Made by a program: the position numbers and the translations under genes. Of a stretch of 64,000 nucleotides of DNA, positions 35,195 through 44,519 are shown piece by piece. The DNA is taken from positions 186,001-250,000 of the forward strand of contig JAZKUF010000001.1 of assembly GCA_036625225.1 (NCBI GenBank), in the 5' to 3' direction. The notes under the pieces were generated by a model, which was not told where the DNA came from, ran no database searches, and was given only the letters and a program-made list of their open reading frames with translations. The stretch comes from Accumulibacter jenkinsii. Lineage in GTDB: Bacteria; Pseudomonadota; Gammaproteobacteria; Burkholderiales; Rhodocyclaceae. Position 1 is the stretch's first letter. Each line of letters begins with the position of its first letter.

Positions 35195-35692
35195 ATGAAA
35201 TCGACTTTCTCACCCCGGGTTCTCGTGGCCTCACTGGTGCTGGCGCTCGGCGCCGGCGGCACGGCCTTCGCCATGAGCCCCGAAAAGTGCGGCGCCGGCG
35301 GTCGCATGGAACATCGCATGGGCTACCCCATGCAGGATCTCTCCCGCCTGCAGGGCGAGCTCAAGCTCGACGCCCGGCAGCAGGCGTTGTGGCAGGATGC
35401 AGCGCAGTTCAGCAAGAGCGGCATGGTCGAGCGGCGCGAACAGATGCGCCAGCAGCGCGAGGCAGCGCTGGCCACGGTCAGCCAGCCGGGCGCCGACCTG
35501 CGGCTCGTGCTGAAACAGATGAACGAGATGCAGGAAGCCGGCCGTCAGCACCGCGAGGCGAGCAGCGAACGCTGGCTCAAGGTGTACGACAGCCTCGACG
35601 CCACGCAGAAGGAAACGGCACGCCTGTTCTTCAAGAGCAGGCTCGAAGCGATGGGCAAGGGCGGCCGCCGCGGCGGCCCGGCAAACAGCTGA
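35195..35692 (+). CDS. Spy/CpxP-like periplasmic protein
   Basis: 165 residues from ATG 35195, with aggag 9 nt upstream. The signal peptide is cut after GGTAFA. The mature protein is helical and charged, with an LTxxQ-type variant (LKLDARQQALW) and a second one (LDATQKETARLFF). This matches the Spy/CpxP family of periplasmic chaperones or metal-stress regulators. It is divergent from the OmpR/EnvZ-like pair, which probably controls it in response to envelope stress. Confidence 0.75.
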   Translation: MKSTFSPRVLVASLVLALGAGGTAFAMSPEKCGAGGRMEHRMGYPMQDLSRLQGELKLDARQQALWQDAAQFSKSGMVERREQMRQQREAALATVSQPGADLRLVLKQMNEMQEAGRQHREASSERWLKVYDSLDATQKETARLFFKSRLEAMGKGGRRGGPANS

Positions 35693-35766
35693 GCTAGCCC
35701 GGCGGCCTGGCAGGTTAAGGGCTGAGCGGTTTGGCGCCAAGGACCTCCCCGCCGGCGAGGTGAGAT

Positions 35767-35792
35767 CTGCCCTGCACGGGAGCGCAGGGCAG
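35767..35792. terminator. Hairpin between convergent genes
   Basis: Perfect 9-bp stem ctgccctgc / gcagggcag with an 8-nt loop, between the Spy-like gene (ends 35692) and the cytochrome c peroxidase gene (ends 35803). There is no T tract on either side, so it is a possible bidirectional or factor-assisted terminator. Confidence 0.4.
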
Positions 35793-35802
35793 GTCGACAG
35801 CC

Positions 35803-36810
35803 TTACTTCTTCTCGAAAGGCGTCGGGCGGGGGGTTGCGTCAGAGGACGGCGGCAGGATCGGCAGCTTGAAGTTCGGCTGGTCGCCGGTCAGCGTTTTCA
35901 GGAAGGCGACGATCTCGGCGTTCTCGGTAGCGGTGAATTTCCGGCCGAGTTGCAGGCGGCCCATGACGTCGACCGCTTCCTTGAGCGTGTTGGCGGCGCC
36001 GTCGTGGAAGTAGGGATAGGTCATTTCGACGTTGCGCAGCGTCGGCACCTTGAAGTTGAAGCGGTCGGCATCCTTGCCGGTGACCGCGACGCGCCCCTCG
36101 GCCGGGCTCGAGGCATTGTACGCTTCGACGACACCCATCTTCTGGAACGAATTGCCACCCACCGCCGGGCCGTTGTGGCAGGCGATGCAGCCGCTGTCCT
36201 TGAACAGCTGATAGCCGGCGAGTTCTTGCTTGTTCAAGGCCTTGCGGTCACCCTTGAGCCATTTGTCGAAACGCGAGTTCGGCGTCACCAGGGTCTCCTC
36301 GAAGGCCGCAATGGCTTTGGTGACGCGCTCGATGTCGACCTGGTCGGAGCCGAAGGCTTTCCTGAATTCGGCAACGTAACCCGGAATCGACTGCAGGACA
36401 TCGATGGCCAGCGCATGGGTAAAAGCCATTTCGCCGGGGTTGGCGATCGGGCCACCGGCCTGGGCCTTGAGGTCGGCGGCGCGGCCGTCCCAGAACTGCG
36501 CGACGTTGAGGCTGGAATTGAGGACCGTCGGGGCGTTGATCGGGCCTTCCTGCCAGTTGTGGCCGATCGAGGTCTTGATGTTGTCGGTGCCGCCCATCGA
36601 CAGGTTATGGCACGAATTGCAGGAGATGAAACCGGATTTGGACAGGCGCGGGTCAAAATAGAGCTGTTTGCCGAGTTCGACGAGGGCCGGATTGCTGACC
36701 TTGGCCGGCGCGATCGGCTGGATCGGCTCCTTGTCGGCTGCCATGGCGGCCTGGCCGATGACGGCGCCGGAAAGTGCTGCGACGAGGGTCGACAGAATGG
36801 TGCGTTTCAT
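35803..36810 (-). CDS. Di-haem cytochrome c peroxidase
   Basis: Periplasmic peroxidase that reduces H2O2 with electrons from c-type cytochromes. 335 residues from ATG 36810 (gggaga upstream), signal peptide cut after QAAMAA. Two haem c motifs are CNSCH and CIACH. LGKQLYFDPRLSKSG and VPTLRNVEMTYPYFHDG are CcpA/MauG-family signatures. Transcribed alone, convergent to the Spy-like gene. Confidence 0.93.
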   Translation of the reverse strand: MKRTILSTLVAALSGAVIGQAAMAADKEPIQPIAPAKVSNPALVELGKQLYFDPRLSKSGFISCNSCHNLSMGGTDNIKTSIGHNWQEGPINAPTVLNSSLNVAQFWDGRAADLKAQAGGPIANPGEMAFTHALAIDVLQSIPGYVAEFRKAFGSDQVDIERVTKAIAAFEETLVTPNSRFDKWLKGDRKALNKQELAGYQLFKDSGCIACHNGPAVGGNSFQKMGVVEAYNASSPAEGRVAVTGKDADRFNFKVPTLRNVEMTYPYFHDGAANTLKEAVDVMGRLQLGRKFTATENAEIVAFLKTLTGDQPNFKLPILPPSSDATPRPTPFEKK

Positions 36811-36850
36811 GGGTTCTCCCTGCTGATAGAAAGTTCTGATACAGCCATTT

Positions 36851-39800
36851 TCAGGCGTGATTGCTGGCGTCAGCTTGATCCAGATCAACACTCCTTCGCC
36901 AGTGCTCGAACTCGTTTGCCGGCATCGGCTTGCCGAACAGGTAGCCCTGCAATTCGTCGCAGCCGGCCGCCGACAGGACGCGCATTTCCTCGATCTTTTC
37001 GACGCCTTCGGCGACCACGCGCAGCCCGAGCGTGTGGCCAAGGCCGATCACCGCCCTGGTGATCGCGAGGTCGTTGGGGTCGTCGAGCATGTCGCGGACG
37101 AACGACTGATCGATCTTCAGCTTGTCGATCGGAAAACGGTGCAGGTAGTTCAGACTCGAGTAACCGGTGCCGAAGTCGTCGATCGACAGCGAGATGCCGA
37201 TCGCCTTGATCGCCAGCAGCAGGTCGATGGTGGGGCTGACGTGCTCCATCAGCAGCGACTCGGTGATCTCGAGCTCGATCATCGCCGGGCTGATGTCGTA
37301 GCGGGCGATGATGTCGCGCAGCGTGTCGAGCAGTGCGGGGTCGCGCAGTTGTTCGGCCGAGAGGTTGACCGAGATCGCGAGGTTGGCGAAACCGCTCCCG
37401 CGCCAGCGTGCCTGCTGGCCGCAGGCTTCGTTCAGAACCCAGGTGCCGAGCGGAATGATCAGTCCGCTGTCCTCGGCGACCGGAATGAAGCTCGCCGGCG
37501 TCATCAGACCATGCTGGGGGTGTTGCCAGCGAACCAGCGCTTCGGCGCCGAGCAGCCGGCCGCTGCGGCACTCGACGCGCGGCTGGTAATAGACGCGCAG
37601 CTCCTGGCGCTCGATCGCCCCCCGCAGGTCGTTCTCGATCTGCATCCGTTCGCGCGCCCGGCGATCCATCTCGATGGTGAAGAACTGGGCGTTGTTGCGT
37701 CCCAGTGCCTTGGCCTGGTACATCGCGGCATCGGCGTTGCGCATCAGGGTGTCGATCTCGCGGCCGTCCTCCGGATAGACGGCGATGCCGATGCTGCAGG
37801 AGACATGCAATTCGGCGCCATCGATGTTATGCGGCTGAGCGATCCTGTGCAGCAGACGGCGATCGACGATCTGGCGGATTTCCTGCACGTCGGCGACGTC
37901 GCTGAGGATGACGACGAACTCGTCGCCGCCCATCCGGCTGACCGTGTCGCCGACCCGCACCGCGCACTGCAGCTGGTGCGCCATCGAGCGCAGGAGGCCG
38001 TCGCCGATGTGATGGCCGAGCGAATCGTTCACGTTCTTGAAGCGGTCAAGGTCAATGAACAGCACGGCGACTCGCCGCTGGTGACGTTCAGCCTGCTGCA
38101 GCGCCATGCGCAGGCGCTCGGCGCACAGCGCCCGGTTCGGCAGGTCGGTCAGCACGTCGTGCTGCGCGAGATGGCTGATGCGCTGCTCGTCGGCCTTGCG
38201 CTCGCTGATGTCGAGCCAGCTGGCGATGTGGTGGGTGATCTGGTCGTTGTCGTCACGCACCGCATTGAACACCGCCCAGACCGGAAAGGTTTCGCCGGTC
38301 TTGCGCCGGATCCACATCTCGCCCTGCCAGGAACCGCGCTGGCCGACAGCTTCCCAGAGTTCGTCGTAGAAGCCGTCCGGGTGATGGTCAGAGCGCAGGA
38401 GATGGGGCAGCCTGCCGACCACCTCGCGCCGCTCATAAGCCGTGCTGCGGCAGAACGAGCGGTTCACGGTGAGGATCGTCCGCTGCCCGTCGGTGATCAG
38501 GATGCTCTCCGACGACGCCTCGAAAACCGTTGCCCAGAGTTCCAGTCTTTGTTCCATCTGCTTGATGCGGCCGATCGGTGTAAACGCGGTGAGCACCGCG
38601 TCCTGATCCTGATAGCGCAGGCGGCGGGCCGAGATCAGCGCCCAGTCGCGCCGCGTCGCACCGTGCCAGAGCACCTCGAACTCATCCGCCGCGCCGGTCC
38701 TCGAAAGCATGCCAAAGAACTCGGCACGCGCTGCCGGCGAGAGCCCGCTCAGCCAGGGGTCGCCGAGTCGCCCGTCGAGCCAGTCCTGAGCCTGGGGATT
38801 GGTGTGCAGGACCTGGTGATCCGGCATCGAGGTGACCATCAGCGGAATCGGCACCGCTTCGAGCAGGTTGCGTTGCGCCTGCGCCGCCCGCGCCTGCGCG
38901 GCGAGTTCCTGCTCGATGCGGCGGCTGCGGTCGAGCTGGTTCAGCATGTCGTTGAAAGCGGTGATCAGGCGACCGATCTCGTCCGTCGAGTGCCACGCCG
39001 CGCGCAGGGTGTAGTCGCCGGAAGCGCGCACGCGGTCGGCCACCTCGGCGAGGCGGCGCAGCGGCAGCGCGATCTGGCGGGCGACGAAATAGACCACGCT
39101 GAGCAGCGCGAGCAGCAGCGCCGAGGCCGTTCCCAGATGCAGCCACATACGTTCGAACAGCTCGTCGATCCGCTTCTGCAGCAGCCCGTTGAGCGCGATG
39201 CCGGCATCCATCCACGCCTGATCGAGTTTCCTTCGCGACTCGCCGGCAAGCCGGTCGAGCTTCCCGTGCTCAGGCTGAAGCTCCTGGTCAATGGCGATCT
39301 GGCGCGCGCCGGTGCGCAAGGCATCGACCGCCAGCCGCAGGCTGCGCCGCGTCGGTTCGAGGGCCAGGCGAAGCTCCGGCGTGCCGGCGGCCAGCGCCTC
39401 GGCATAATCACTGTCGATACCGCTCGCGATGGCGTCGAGGCGGCCTTCGAGAATCAGGTACTCGGTCTGCTGCCGAACGCGCTCGTGCGGCGGCGCTAAC
39501 CCTGCCTCGTGCGCCTTGTCGCGGATGCGGCCGATGAGTTCGAAGAGTTCCGGGAAACGCAGCACGACCAGCGACATGGTGTAGTAGCTGTCGAGATCCG
39601 GGTCGAGGATCAGGTTGGACTGGTTGCCGATGCGGGTGATCAACGCCTGTAGCGCCAGGACATTTTCAGAAAAGACATTCGCGGCGTCGGCAGGCGGCGC
39701 TGACTGCCCGGCAAGCGTCGCGGCCAGCTTGCTCGCGAGGTCGCGGCTGCCGAGGTCGCCGCGTGCTGTTCCGTAGCGCTCCTCGGCAGCCAGCACGTCG

Positions 39801-40033
39801 GCCGCCGCGGGCGCTTTCATGCCCTTCGCCAGGACCCCCAGGGTCGCCTCACGCAGTGCCGCGATGTACGCGTTGCCGACGATCTCCTTGCGCGCAAAGT
39901 CGATCGCGATGAACTTCTCGCTGATCAGGATCGTCGAGATGAAGATGACCGCCGACAGGTCGAGGGCATAGATCAGGATCAGCTTGCGGCCGACACTGAG
40001 GCGACCAATCAAATCCAGCAGGCAGCGGCGCAT
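36851..40033 (-). CDS. Membrane GGDEF-EAL protein with HAMP and PAS domains
   Basis: 1060 residues. An N-terminal membrane helix (residues about 17-38) precedes a long helical periplasmic sensor of about 270 residues. A second membrane helix (LLLALLSVVYFVARQI), HAMP, two PAS-type domains, GGDEF (SRMGGDEFVVIL, active-site motif intact) and EAL (GAEALVRWQHPQHG, then LSIDDFGTGYSSLNYL) follow. It could both make and degrade c-di-GMP. Its start lies 380 bp from the divergent DUF3313 gene. Confidence 0.92.
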   Translation of the reverse strand: MRRCLLDLIGRLSVGRKLILIYALDLSAVIFISTILISEKFIAIDFARKEIVGNAYIAALREATLGVLAKGMKAPAAADVLAAEERYGTARGDLGSRDLASKLAATLAGQSAPPADAANVFSENVLALQALITRIGNQSNLILDPDLDSYYTMSLVVLRFPELFELIGRIRDKAHEAGLAPPHERVRQQTEYLILEGRLDAIASGIDSDYAEALAAGTPELRLALEPTRRSLRLAVDALRTGARQIAIDQELQPEHGKLDRLAGESRRKLDQAWMDAGIALNGLLQKRIDELFERMWLHLGTASALLLALLSVVYFVARQIALPLRRLAEVADRVRASGDYTLRAAWHSTDEIGRLITAFNDMLNQLDRSRRIEQELAAQARAAQAQRNLLEAVPIPLMVTSMPDHQVLHTNPQAQDWLDGRLGDPWLSGLSPAARAEFFGMLSRTGAADEFEVLWHGATRRDWALISARRLRYQDQDAVLTAFTPIGRIKQMEQRLELWATVFEASSESILITDGQRTILTVNRSFCRSTAYERREVVGRLPHLLRSDHHPDGFYDELWEAVGQRGSWQGEMWIRRKTGETFPVWAVFNAVRDDNDQITHHIASWLDISERKADEQRISHLAQHDVLTDLPNRALCAERLRMALQQAERHQRRVAVLFIDLDRFKNVNDSLGHHIGDGLLRSMAHQLQCAVRVGDTVSRMGGDEFVVILSDVADVQEIRQIVDRRLLHRIAQPHNIDGAELHVSCSIGIAVYPEDGREIDTLMRNADAAMYQAKALGRNNAQFFTIEMDRRARERMQIENDLRGAIERQELRVYYQPRVECRSGRLLGAEALVRWQHPQHGLMTPASFIPVAEDSGLIIPLGTWVLNEACGQQARWRGSGFANLAISVNLSAEQLRDPALLDTLRDIIARYDISPAMIELEITESLLMEHVSPTIDLLLAIKAIGISLSIDDFGTGYSSLNYLHRFPIDKLKIDQSFVRDMLDDPNDLAITRAVIGLGHTLGLRVVAEGVEKIEEMRVLSAAGCDELQGYLFGKPMPANEFEHWRRSVDLDQADASNHA

Positions 40034-40413
40034 AGGAAATTCCGGAGGTTAACTGAAGGCGCACCAGACCCTGTCACGCTGCCCGCGCTGACACGAAGAG
40101 GCCACGTGCTGCCGGTGGGTGCACCGGGATGGTGCGATGAGGGGGGCGACCAGAAGGGGTGCGTCATGGGGCACAAGCGGCGGACGATAACACTTGCGCG
40201 CGACTGCGATCAAGAATTGTCGCGATTCTACTGCAGGCGTGAAAAATGCTTTACCCCTTCGGCGCTTTCCCTGAAAGAAGAGAAAAGCTGTCGGTGCTGG
40301 CGGCGCGGTTTGTCCTTCAGGCCGCTCCCGTGCCGGCGCCGGCCAGCCAATGTCTGGCCATCACCGCGGCAATCGCGACGGCGTACAATAGGCCCCTTCA
40401 ACAGGGAGACGCA
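40034..40413. other. Divergent promoter region between the GGDEF-EAL and DUF3313 genes
   Basis: 380 bases. The DUF3313 frame stays open upstream to 40246, but the chosen start at 40414 has an agggaga site. An AT-richer patch near 40185-40245 is the likely promoter area. No RNA gene or repeat recognised. Confidence 0.35.
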
Positions 40414-41256
40414 ATGATGACTGGCACCAACGAATCCTTTACCCGCGACGCCGGTGCGGCGGCGAGACCTGCGAAAAACATCCGGACGAGCCAACCGATC
40501 GGCGCCTGGAGCCTCGCGGCAGCCTTGCTGCTCGGCGGCTGCGCCGGCAGCGAACCCTCGAACAACGTCACCGCCAGCGATCCGACGCGCATCACGCGGA
40601 CGGGTTTTCTGACTGACTACGCGCGCCTGACGCGTGCGCCGGGAGGCGACGGTGCGATTTGCTGGCGCAAGAGCGACCTCGACTGGAAACAGTACGACAA
40701 GGTGATGATCAACCGCATCCTGGTGACGATCAAGAGCGATCAGCAGGCGGGCGTCGATCCGAGCGATCTCAAGGCGCTGGTCGATTATTTCCACGGCGCT
40801 CTGGTCACCGCGCTGAAACCCCGGATGCAGATCGTCGATGCGCCCGGGCCGGGGGTGATCGTCCTGCGCATCGCGCTGACCGATCTGATGCCGACCCAGG
40901 TGAGCCGCAGCGTCGTCGGTACCGCGATTCCCTACGGCTTCGTCGCCGAGGCGGGCTCCGGGGTCGCCACCGGTCGGCCGGCGGGGTCCACGCCTTATCT
41001 CGGAGAAACCGGCATCGAGATGCAGTTTACCGACGGTGCCAGCCGCACCATTCTGGCCGAATGCGCCGATACCCAGCTCGGCCGCAAGTACGCAGCCGAC
41101 GTCGATGCCGGCGCCGCCGGCGCCACCGACACCTGGATCAAGGGCTACATGAGCTCGTTCCAGAGCTGGTCGTACGCGCGCGAAGCCTTCGACAAGTGGT
41201 CACGGCAGATTGCCGACCGGCTTGCCGTGCTGCGCGGGGTCGAGGCTGCCAGGTGA
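40414..41256 (+). CDS. DUF3313-family predicted lipoprotein
   Basis: 280 residues from ATG 40414. A hydrophobic run ends in lipobox LLLGGC (Cys43), unusually far from the start, so a later start is possible. The mature part (GFLTDYARL, then WRKSDLDWKQYDKVMINRIL) matches the DUF3313 family of outer-membrane-associated lipoproteins of unknown role. It is followed by a clear intrinsic terminator. Confidence 0.72.
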   Translation: MMTGTNESFTRDAGAAARPAKNIRTSQPIGAWSLAAALLLGGCAGSEPSNNVTASDPTRITRTGFLTDYARLTRAPGGDGAICWRKSDLDWKQYDKVMINRILVTIKSDQQAGVDPSDLKALVDYFHGALVTALKPRMQIVDAPGPGVIVLRIALTDLMPTQVSRSVVGTAIPYGFVAEAGSGVATGRPAGSTPYLGETGIEMQFTDGASRTILAECADTQLGRKYAADVDAGAAGATDTWIKGYMSSFQSWSYAREAFDKWSRQIADRLAVLRGVEAAR

Positions 41257-41262
41257 GGTACC

Positions 41263-41296
41263 GGCTCGCCAGGGGCAGCGCTGGCGGGCCTTTTTC
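41263..41296 (+). terminator. Intrinsic terminator after the DUF3313 gene
   Basis: The stem ggctcgccag / ctggcgggcc (10 bp with one T-G pair) has an 8-nt loop and is followed directly by tttttc. This is the best rho-independent terminator in the window. Confidence 0.75.
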
Positions 41297-41359
41297 ATGG
41301 CGGCAGGCTTTGTTGGGGGAGGACACCGGCCCTGGCGGCGTCGCCCCGCTGCGGGCCGA

Positions 41360-41809
41360 TCAGTGGCCGCCGCCGGACGGATACTGTGCTGCGTAAAGGC
41401 TGATCCACTCTTTCGCCGCCGTCTCGCTGTCGAGGACCCGCCCTTCGCTGCGCAGCACCTCGTTTCGATAGTGCTCGATCTCGCACACCTGCTCGACCAT
41501 GCGGGCGGTAAAGACCTCGTCGGATTCATCGAATCGAACGCCGACTTCGTAATACGACCCATGCCGACTGCACCAGACTACCGAGCAGTGCGCGTGAAAG
41601 GCGGGCTTGACGACCGGAATGGTCACCAGCACCCTTGCACCGACGGGCAGGCGCTGCTCCGATCGACACGCCAGTCCGCCAAGACCGATATCCTTCAGGC
41701 GGCGCGCCGCCCGCTGGTGATGACGAGAGCCATTGGCATCGATCTCGATCGGAATGTCGACCGGATGCCGGAGAAAGGAACGCCCGCTCAGGTGTGCCGA
41801 TTCGATCAT
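41360..41809 (-). CDS. PilZ-domain c-di-GMP-binding protein
   Basis: 149 residues. The N-terminal RxxxR-like and DIGLGGLACRS (D/NxSxxG variant) segments and the beta-barrel sequence (VVWCSRHGSYYEVGVRFDE) are PilZ features. It probably reads c-di-GMP made by enzymes such as the two large GGDEF-EAL proteins in this window. Stand-alone gene, convergent with the DUF3313 gene. Confidence 0.8.
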   Translation of the reverse strand: MIESAHLSGRSFLRHPVDIPIEIDANGSRHHQRAARRLKDIGLGGLACRSEQRLPVGARVLVTIPVVKPAFHAHCSVVWCSRHGSYYEVGVRFDESDEVFTARMVEQVCEIEHYRNEVLRSEGRVLDSETAAKEWISLYAAQYPSGGGH

Positions 41810-41892
41810 CTGCGCTTCCTTTTGCCGTGCAAAACCAATTGATCCAGGGGGCTAGCAGAAGGCCTTGCCGTCTTTCCGGTGGCCATGCGAGC

Positions 41893-43740
41893 TCAATCTC
41901 CCGCGCCCGCCCGCACATCGAACTCCACCTTCCAGCGCTGCGGCCCGTCCTGCGGCAGGGCTTCGAGTTCGAGCGTTCCGGCTTCGGTCACCCGGGCATG
42001 CAGGCGCACGCGGACGATCTCGCCGGCGGTGCGGCCGTCGCTCGGCAGGGTCGTCTGGATCTCGTCGAGTTCCTGCAGTTCGTCAGGGTCCCAGTCTTCA
42101 AGCAATGTGCCGACTTCGTCCTGACGGCGGACCGACGAGCCGAAGAAGCGGAAACGGACCTGTTCGCCGACGACGAGGCCGAATTCGAGCGCCGAAAGGG
42201 CCGCCTCGCTGCCTTCCTCCATGCCGAAAGGCGCCAGGCACAGCGCCTGTACCGGCGGCTGCATGCCGGGGACGGCGGGCATCACCGATTCGACGGCGAC
42301 GTAGTACGCCTGCGCCGTTCCGCCCCGGATACGCACGCCCTGACCGCGGCGCACGTAGCCGTAATAAGCGGCGCCGCGGGCGACGGCGAGGTCGAGGTCG
42401 GCGCCTTCGAGCAGGCGCGCGGCCGGCGCACCCTCGGCGACGAGCCACGAATTGACCGTCGTCAGCATGCGCCCGGCGAGCAGCCCGGACTTGAAGACGC
42501 CGCCGTTGAACAGCACCGCGGTCGGATGAAGAAAGGTGGCGTCGGCCGGCAGCGCGCCGCTGAAGCCTTCGAGGTCGGTTGTCGCGGCCACCTGCCGGGC
42601 AAGGAAAGCGGCCAGGTGACGCGTGACGGCGGCGTCCTGCGCATACGGCAGGCCGAGCTGGGTGAGGCCGGCGCGGCCGCGACCCTGCGGCCGGTCGGCG
42701 ATCGCTGCCGGCGGAAAGAAGCCTTCGAGCAGCGTTGCGGCGAGTTCATCGCGGCTCAGCTCGCTGCGCAGCGAGCCACCGATCAGTCGGGCACCGCGGC
42801 TGGCGATGACCAGCGGCACGGCGGCGAGGTCGGGATCGCCGAGCAGCGCTTCCTTGGCCGTGCGACAGGCGTGGGTCAGCGCCCGCAGTTGCCAGGCGTC
42901 GAGCCTGCTGCCCTGCGCCGCGAGCTTGCCGGCGACGGCATAAGCCAGCGCGAGATCCATGTTGTCGCCGCCGAGCAGGATGTGCTCGCCGACCGCGATC
43001 CGGTGCAGTTCGAGGTTGCCGTCGCGTTCGAGCACGGCGATCAGCGAGAAGTCGCTGGTGCCGCCGCCGACATCGACGACCAGAATGATGTCGCCCGGCC
43101 GCACCTGTTTGCGCCAGGCGCCGGCGCTCTTCTGAATCCAGCTGTAGAGCGCCGCCTGCGGCTCCTCGAGCAGCAGCATGCGCTCGCAGCCAGCCGTCCG
43201 CGCCGCTTCGGCGGTCAGTTCACGCGCCGCCGGGTCGAAGGAAGCGGGGATGGTGACGACGATCTCCTGCTCGGCAAAGGGTGCTTCCGGTTGCGCCAGG
43301 TCCCAGGCGGCGCGCAGATGGGCGAGATAGCGCAGCGACGCTTCGAGCGGCGACAGCCGGGCGACTTCGGGCGGTGCGTCGTTGGGCAGGATCGCCGCAC
43401 GCCGGTCGACGCCGGCGTGGCAGAGCCAGCTCTTGGCGCTCGACACCAGCCGGATCGGGGTTGCCGCGCCGCGGTTGCGCGCCATCTCGCCGACCGCATG
43501 GTCCTGCTCGGTGGTCCAGGGCAGGCTGAGGTCGCCGTCGGCAAGCTCGCTCGCGTGCGGCAGGTAGATGAACGACGGCAGCAGGCCGAGCGACTCGACC
43601 GAACCGGGTGCGGTCAACTGCGGAATCGGCAGGACCTGCTGGCTGACCTGCTCGCCATCGCAGGCGGCGAGGTCGACGTAGGAGAGCGCGCAGTGGGTGG
43701 TGCCGAGATCGATGCCGATGGAAAACCGGGGCTCGCTCAT
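41893..43740 (-). CDS. Hsp70-family chaperone-like protein
   Basis: 615 residues. Actin-fold ATPase signatures are IGIDLGTTHCALSYVD (phosphate 1), ILVVDVGGGTSDFSL (phosphate 2) and AVLFNGGVFKS. The substrate-binding half is short and diverged compared with DnaK. It overlaps the preceding DUF2760 gene by 4 nt. Hsp70-like proteins of this type are usually coupled to a DUF2760 partner rather than DnaJ/GrpE. The client is unknown. Confidence 0.85.
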   Translation of the reverse strand: MSEPRFSIGIDLGTTHCALSYVDLAACDGEQVSQQVLPIPQLTAPGSVESLGLLPSFIYLPHASELADGDLSLPWTTEQDHAVGEMARNRGAATPIRLVSSAKSWLCHAGVDRRAAILPNDAPPEVARLSPLEASLRYLAHLRAAWDLAQPEAPFAEQEIVVTIPASFDPAARELTAEAARTAGCERMLLLEEPQAALYSWIQKSAGAWRKQVRPGDIILVVDVGGGTSDFSLIAVLERDGNLELHRIAVGEHILLGGDNMDLALAYAVAGKLAAQGSRLDAWQLRALTHACRTAKEALLGDPDLAAVPLVIASRGARLIGGSLRSELSRDELAATLLEGFFPPAAIADRPQGRGRAGLTQLGLPYAQDAAVTRHLAAFLARQVAATTDLEGFSGALPADATFLHPTAVLFNGGVFKSGLLAGRMLTTVNSWLVAEGAPAARLLEGADLDLAVARGAAYYGYVRRGQGVRIRGGTAQAYYVAVESVMPAVPGMQPPVQALCLAPFGMEEGSEAALSALEFGLVVGEQVRFRFFGSSVRRQDEVGTLLEDWDPDELQELDEIQTTLPSDGRTAGEIVRVRLHARVTEAGTLELEALPQDGPQRWKVEFDVRAGAGD

Positions 43741-44300
43741 AGTTCCACCTCGGCCGGGGCGACGATGCGCAGGTCGTGGCTGCCGGCGAGCCGGGGCAGG
43801 CGGGTTTCGCTCACCCGCCAGCCCCGGTGAGTGATGCTGCCGGTAAACGGCGGCTGGCCGACGACGTTGCCGGTGATGCGGATCGCCGCTGCATCGAAAC
43901 CTGCGGGCAGCGTCACGCGGCTGCCTTCGTTTTCGCTGCGCACCGGGCTGATCGTGAAGTTGTCGCGCAGCACCTTGCGACAGCCTTCATGGACGACGCG
44001 CGCGGCAGCGCCGACGTCGCTGTCGGCGTAGCTTGCGACGTCTTCCTGGATGAAGTCGATGAAGCGCGCTTCGCGCTGGAGCAGGCCGAGCAGTTGCAGC
44101 GCGCCGTCCGGCGCGGCTTCGACGAGGGATGGCGCGCTCGGCTTGACAGTGGCCGCAGCCGCGACCGAGGGTTCGCTGCGCAGTTCGCCGGCGCGCAGGG
44201 CCTGGACGCGCGCGGCGAACCGGCCGTCGGCGATGATCGAGAAAAACGTGCCGAGGGCGAGGGAGATTCTGCTCAGCAGGGAGGGATTGGCTGGTGTCAT
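43737..44300 (-). CDS. DUF2760-domain protein, partner of the Hsp70-like protein
   Basis: 187 residues from ATG 44300. An N-terminal hydrophobic segment (LLSRISLALGTFFSIIADGR) is followed by the conserved core ALQLLGLLQREARFIDFIQEDV, SDVGAAARVVHEGCRKVL and PPFTGSITHRGWRV. It is translationally coupled (ATGA) to the Hsp70-like gene, implying a two-protein module. The biochemical role is not known. Confidence 0.8.
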   Translation of the reverse strand: MTPANPSLLSRISLALGTFFSIIADGRFAARVQALRAGELRSEPSVAAAATVKPSAPSLVEAAPDGALQLLGLLQREARFIDFIQEDVASYADSDVGAAARVVHEGCRKVLRDNFTISPVRSENEGSRVTLPAGFDAAAIRITGNVVGQPPFTGSITHRGWRVSETRLPRLAGSHDLRIVAPAEVEL

Positions 44301-44519
44301 GAAGGGTCCTGGTAGCTGCCGCGCAAGCGGCCATGTCAGATTTATTTCAAGATAAACCATTTTGCCGTTTTCGGGTAGGGCGCCGCGGCCTCCCGGACGG
44401 GTCCGCGGCCCGATTGACCCGGCATTACCAAACGCTTGGCGTACGCTCGGCCAGAGCGCTTTTTGGCCAGTGATTCTCCCGCCTGCCGCCGTCCGCCTCG
44501 ATCCGGCGCTGCCGCCGGA

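Noticed and set aside
36857..39499. 880-codon plus-strand open frame opposite the membrane GGDEF-EAL gene
   Set aside because: Antisense shadow with no recognisable domain; the minus strand carries the real gene.
41635..43830. 731-codon plus-strand frame opposite the Hsp70-like gene
   Set aside because: Shadow of the Hsp70 frame; the minus strand has intact ATPase motifs.
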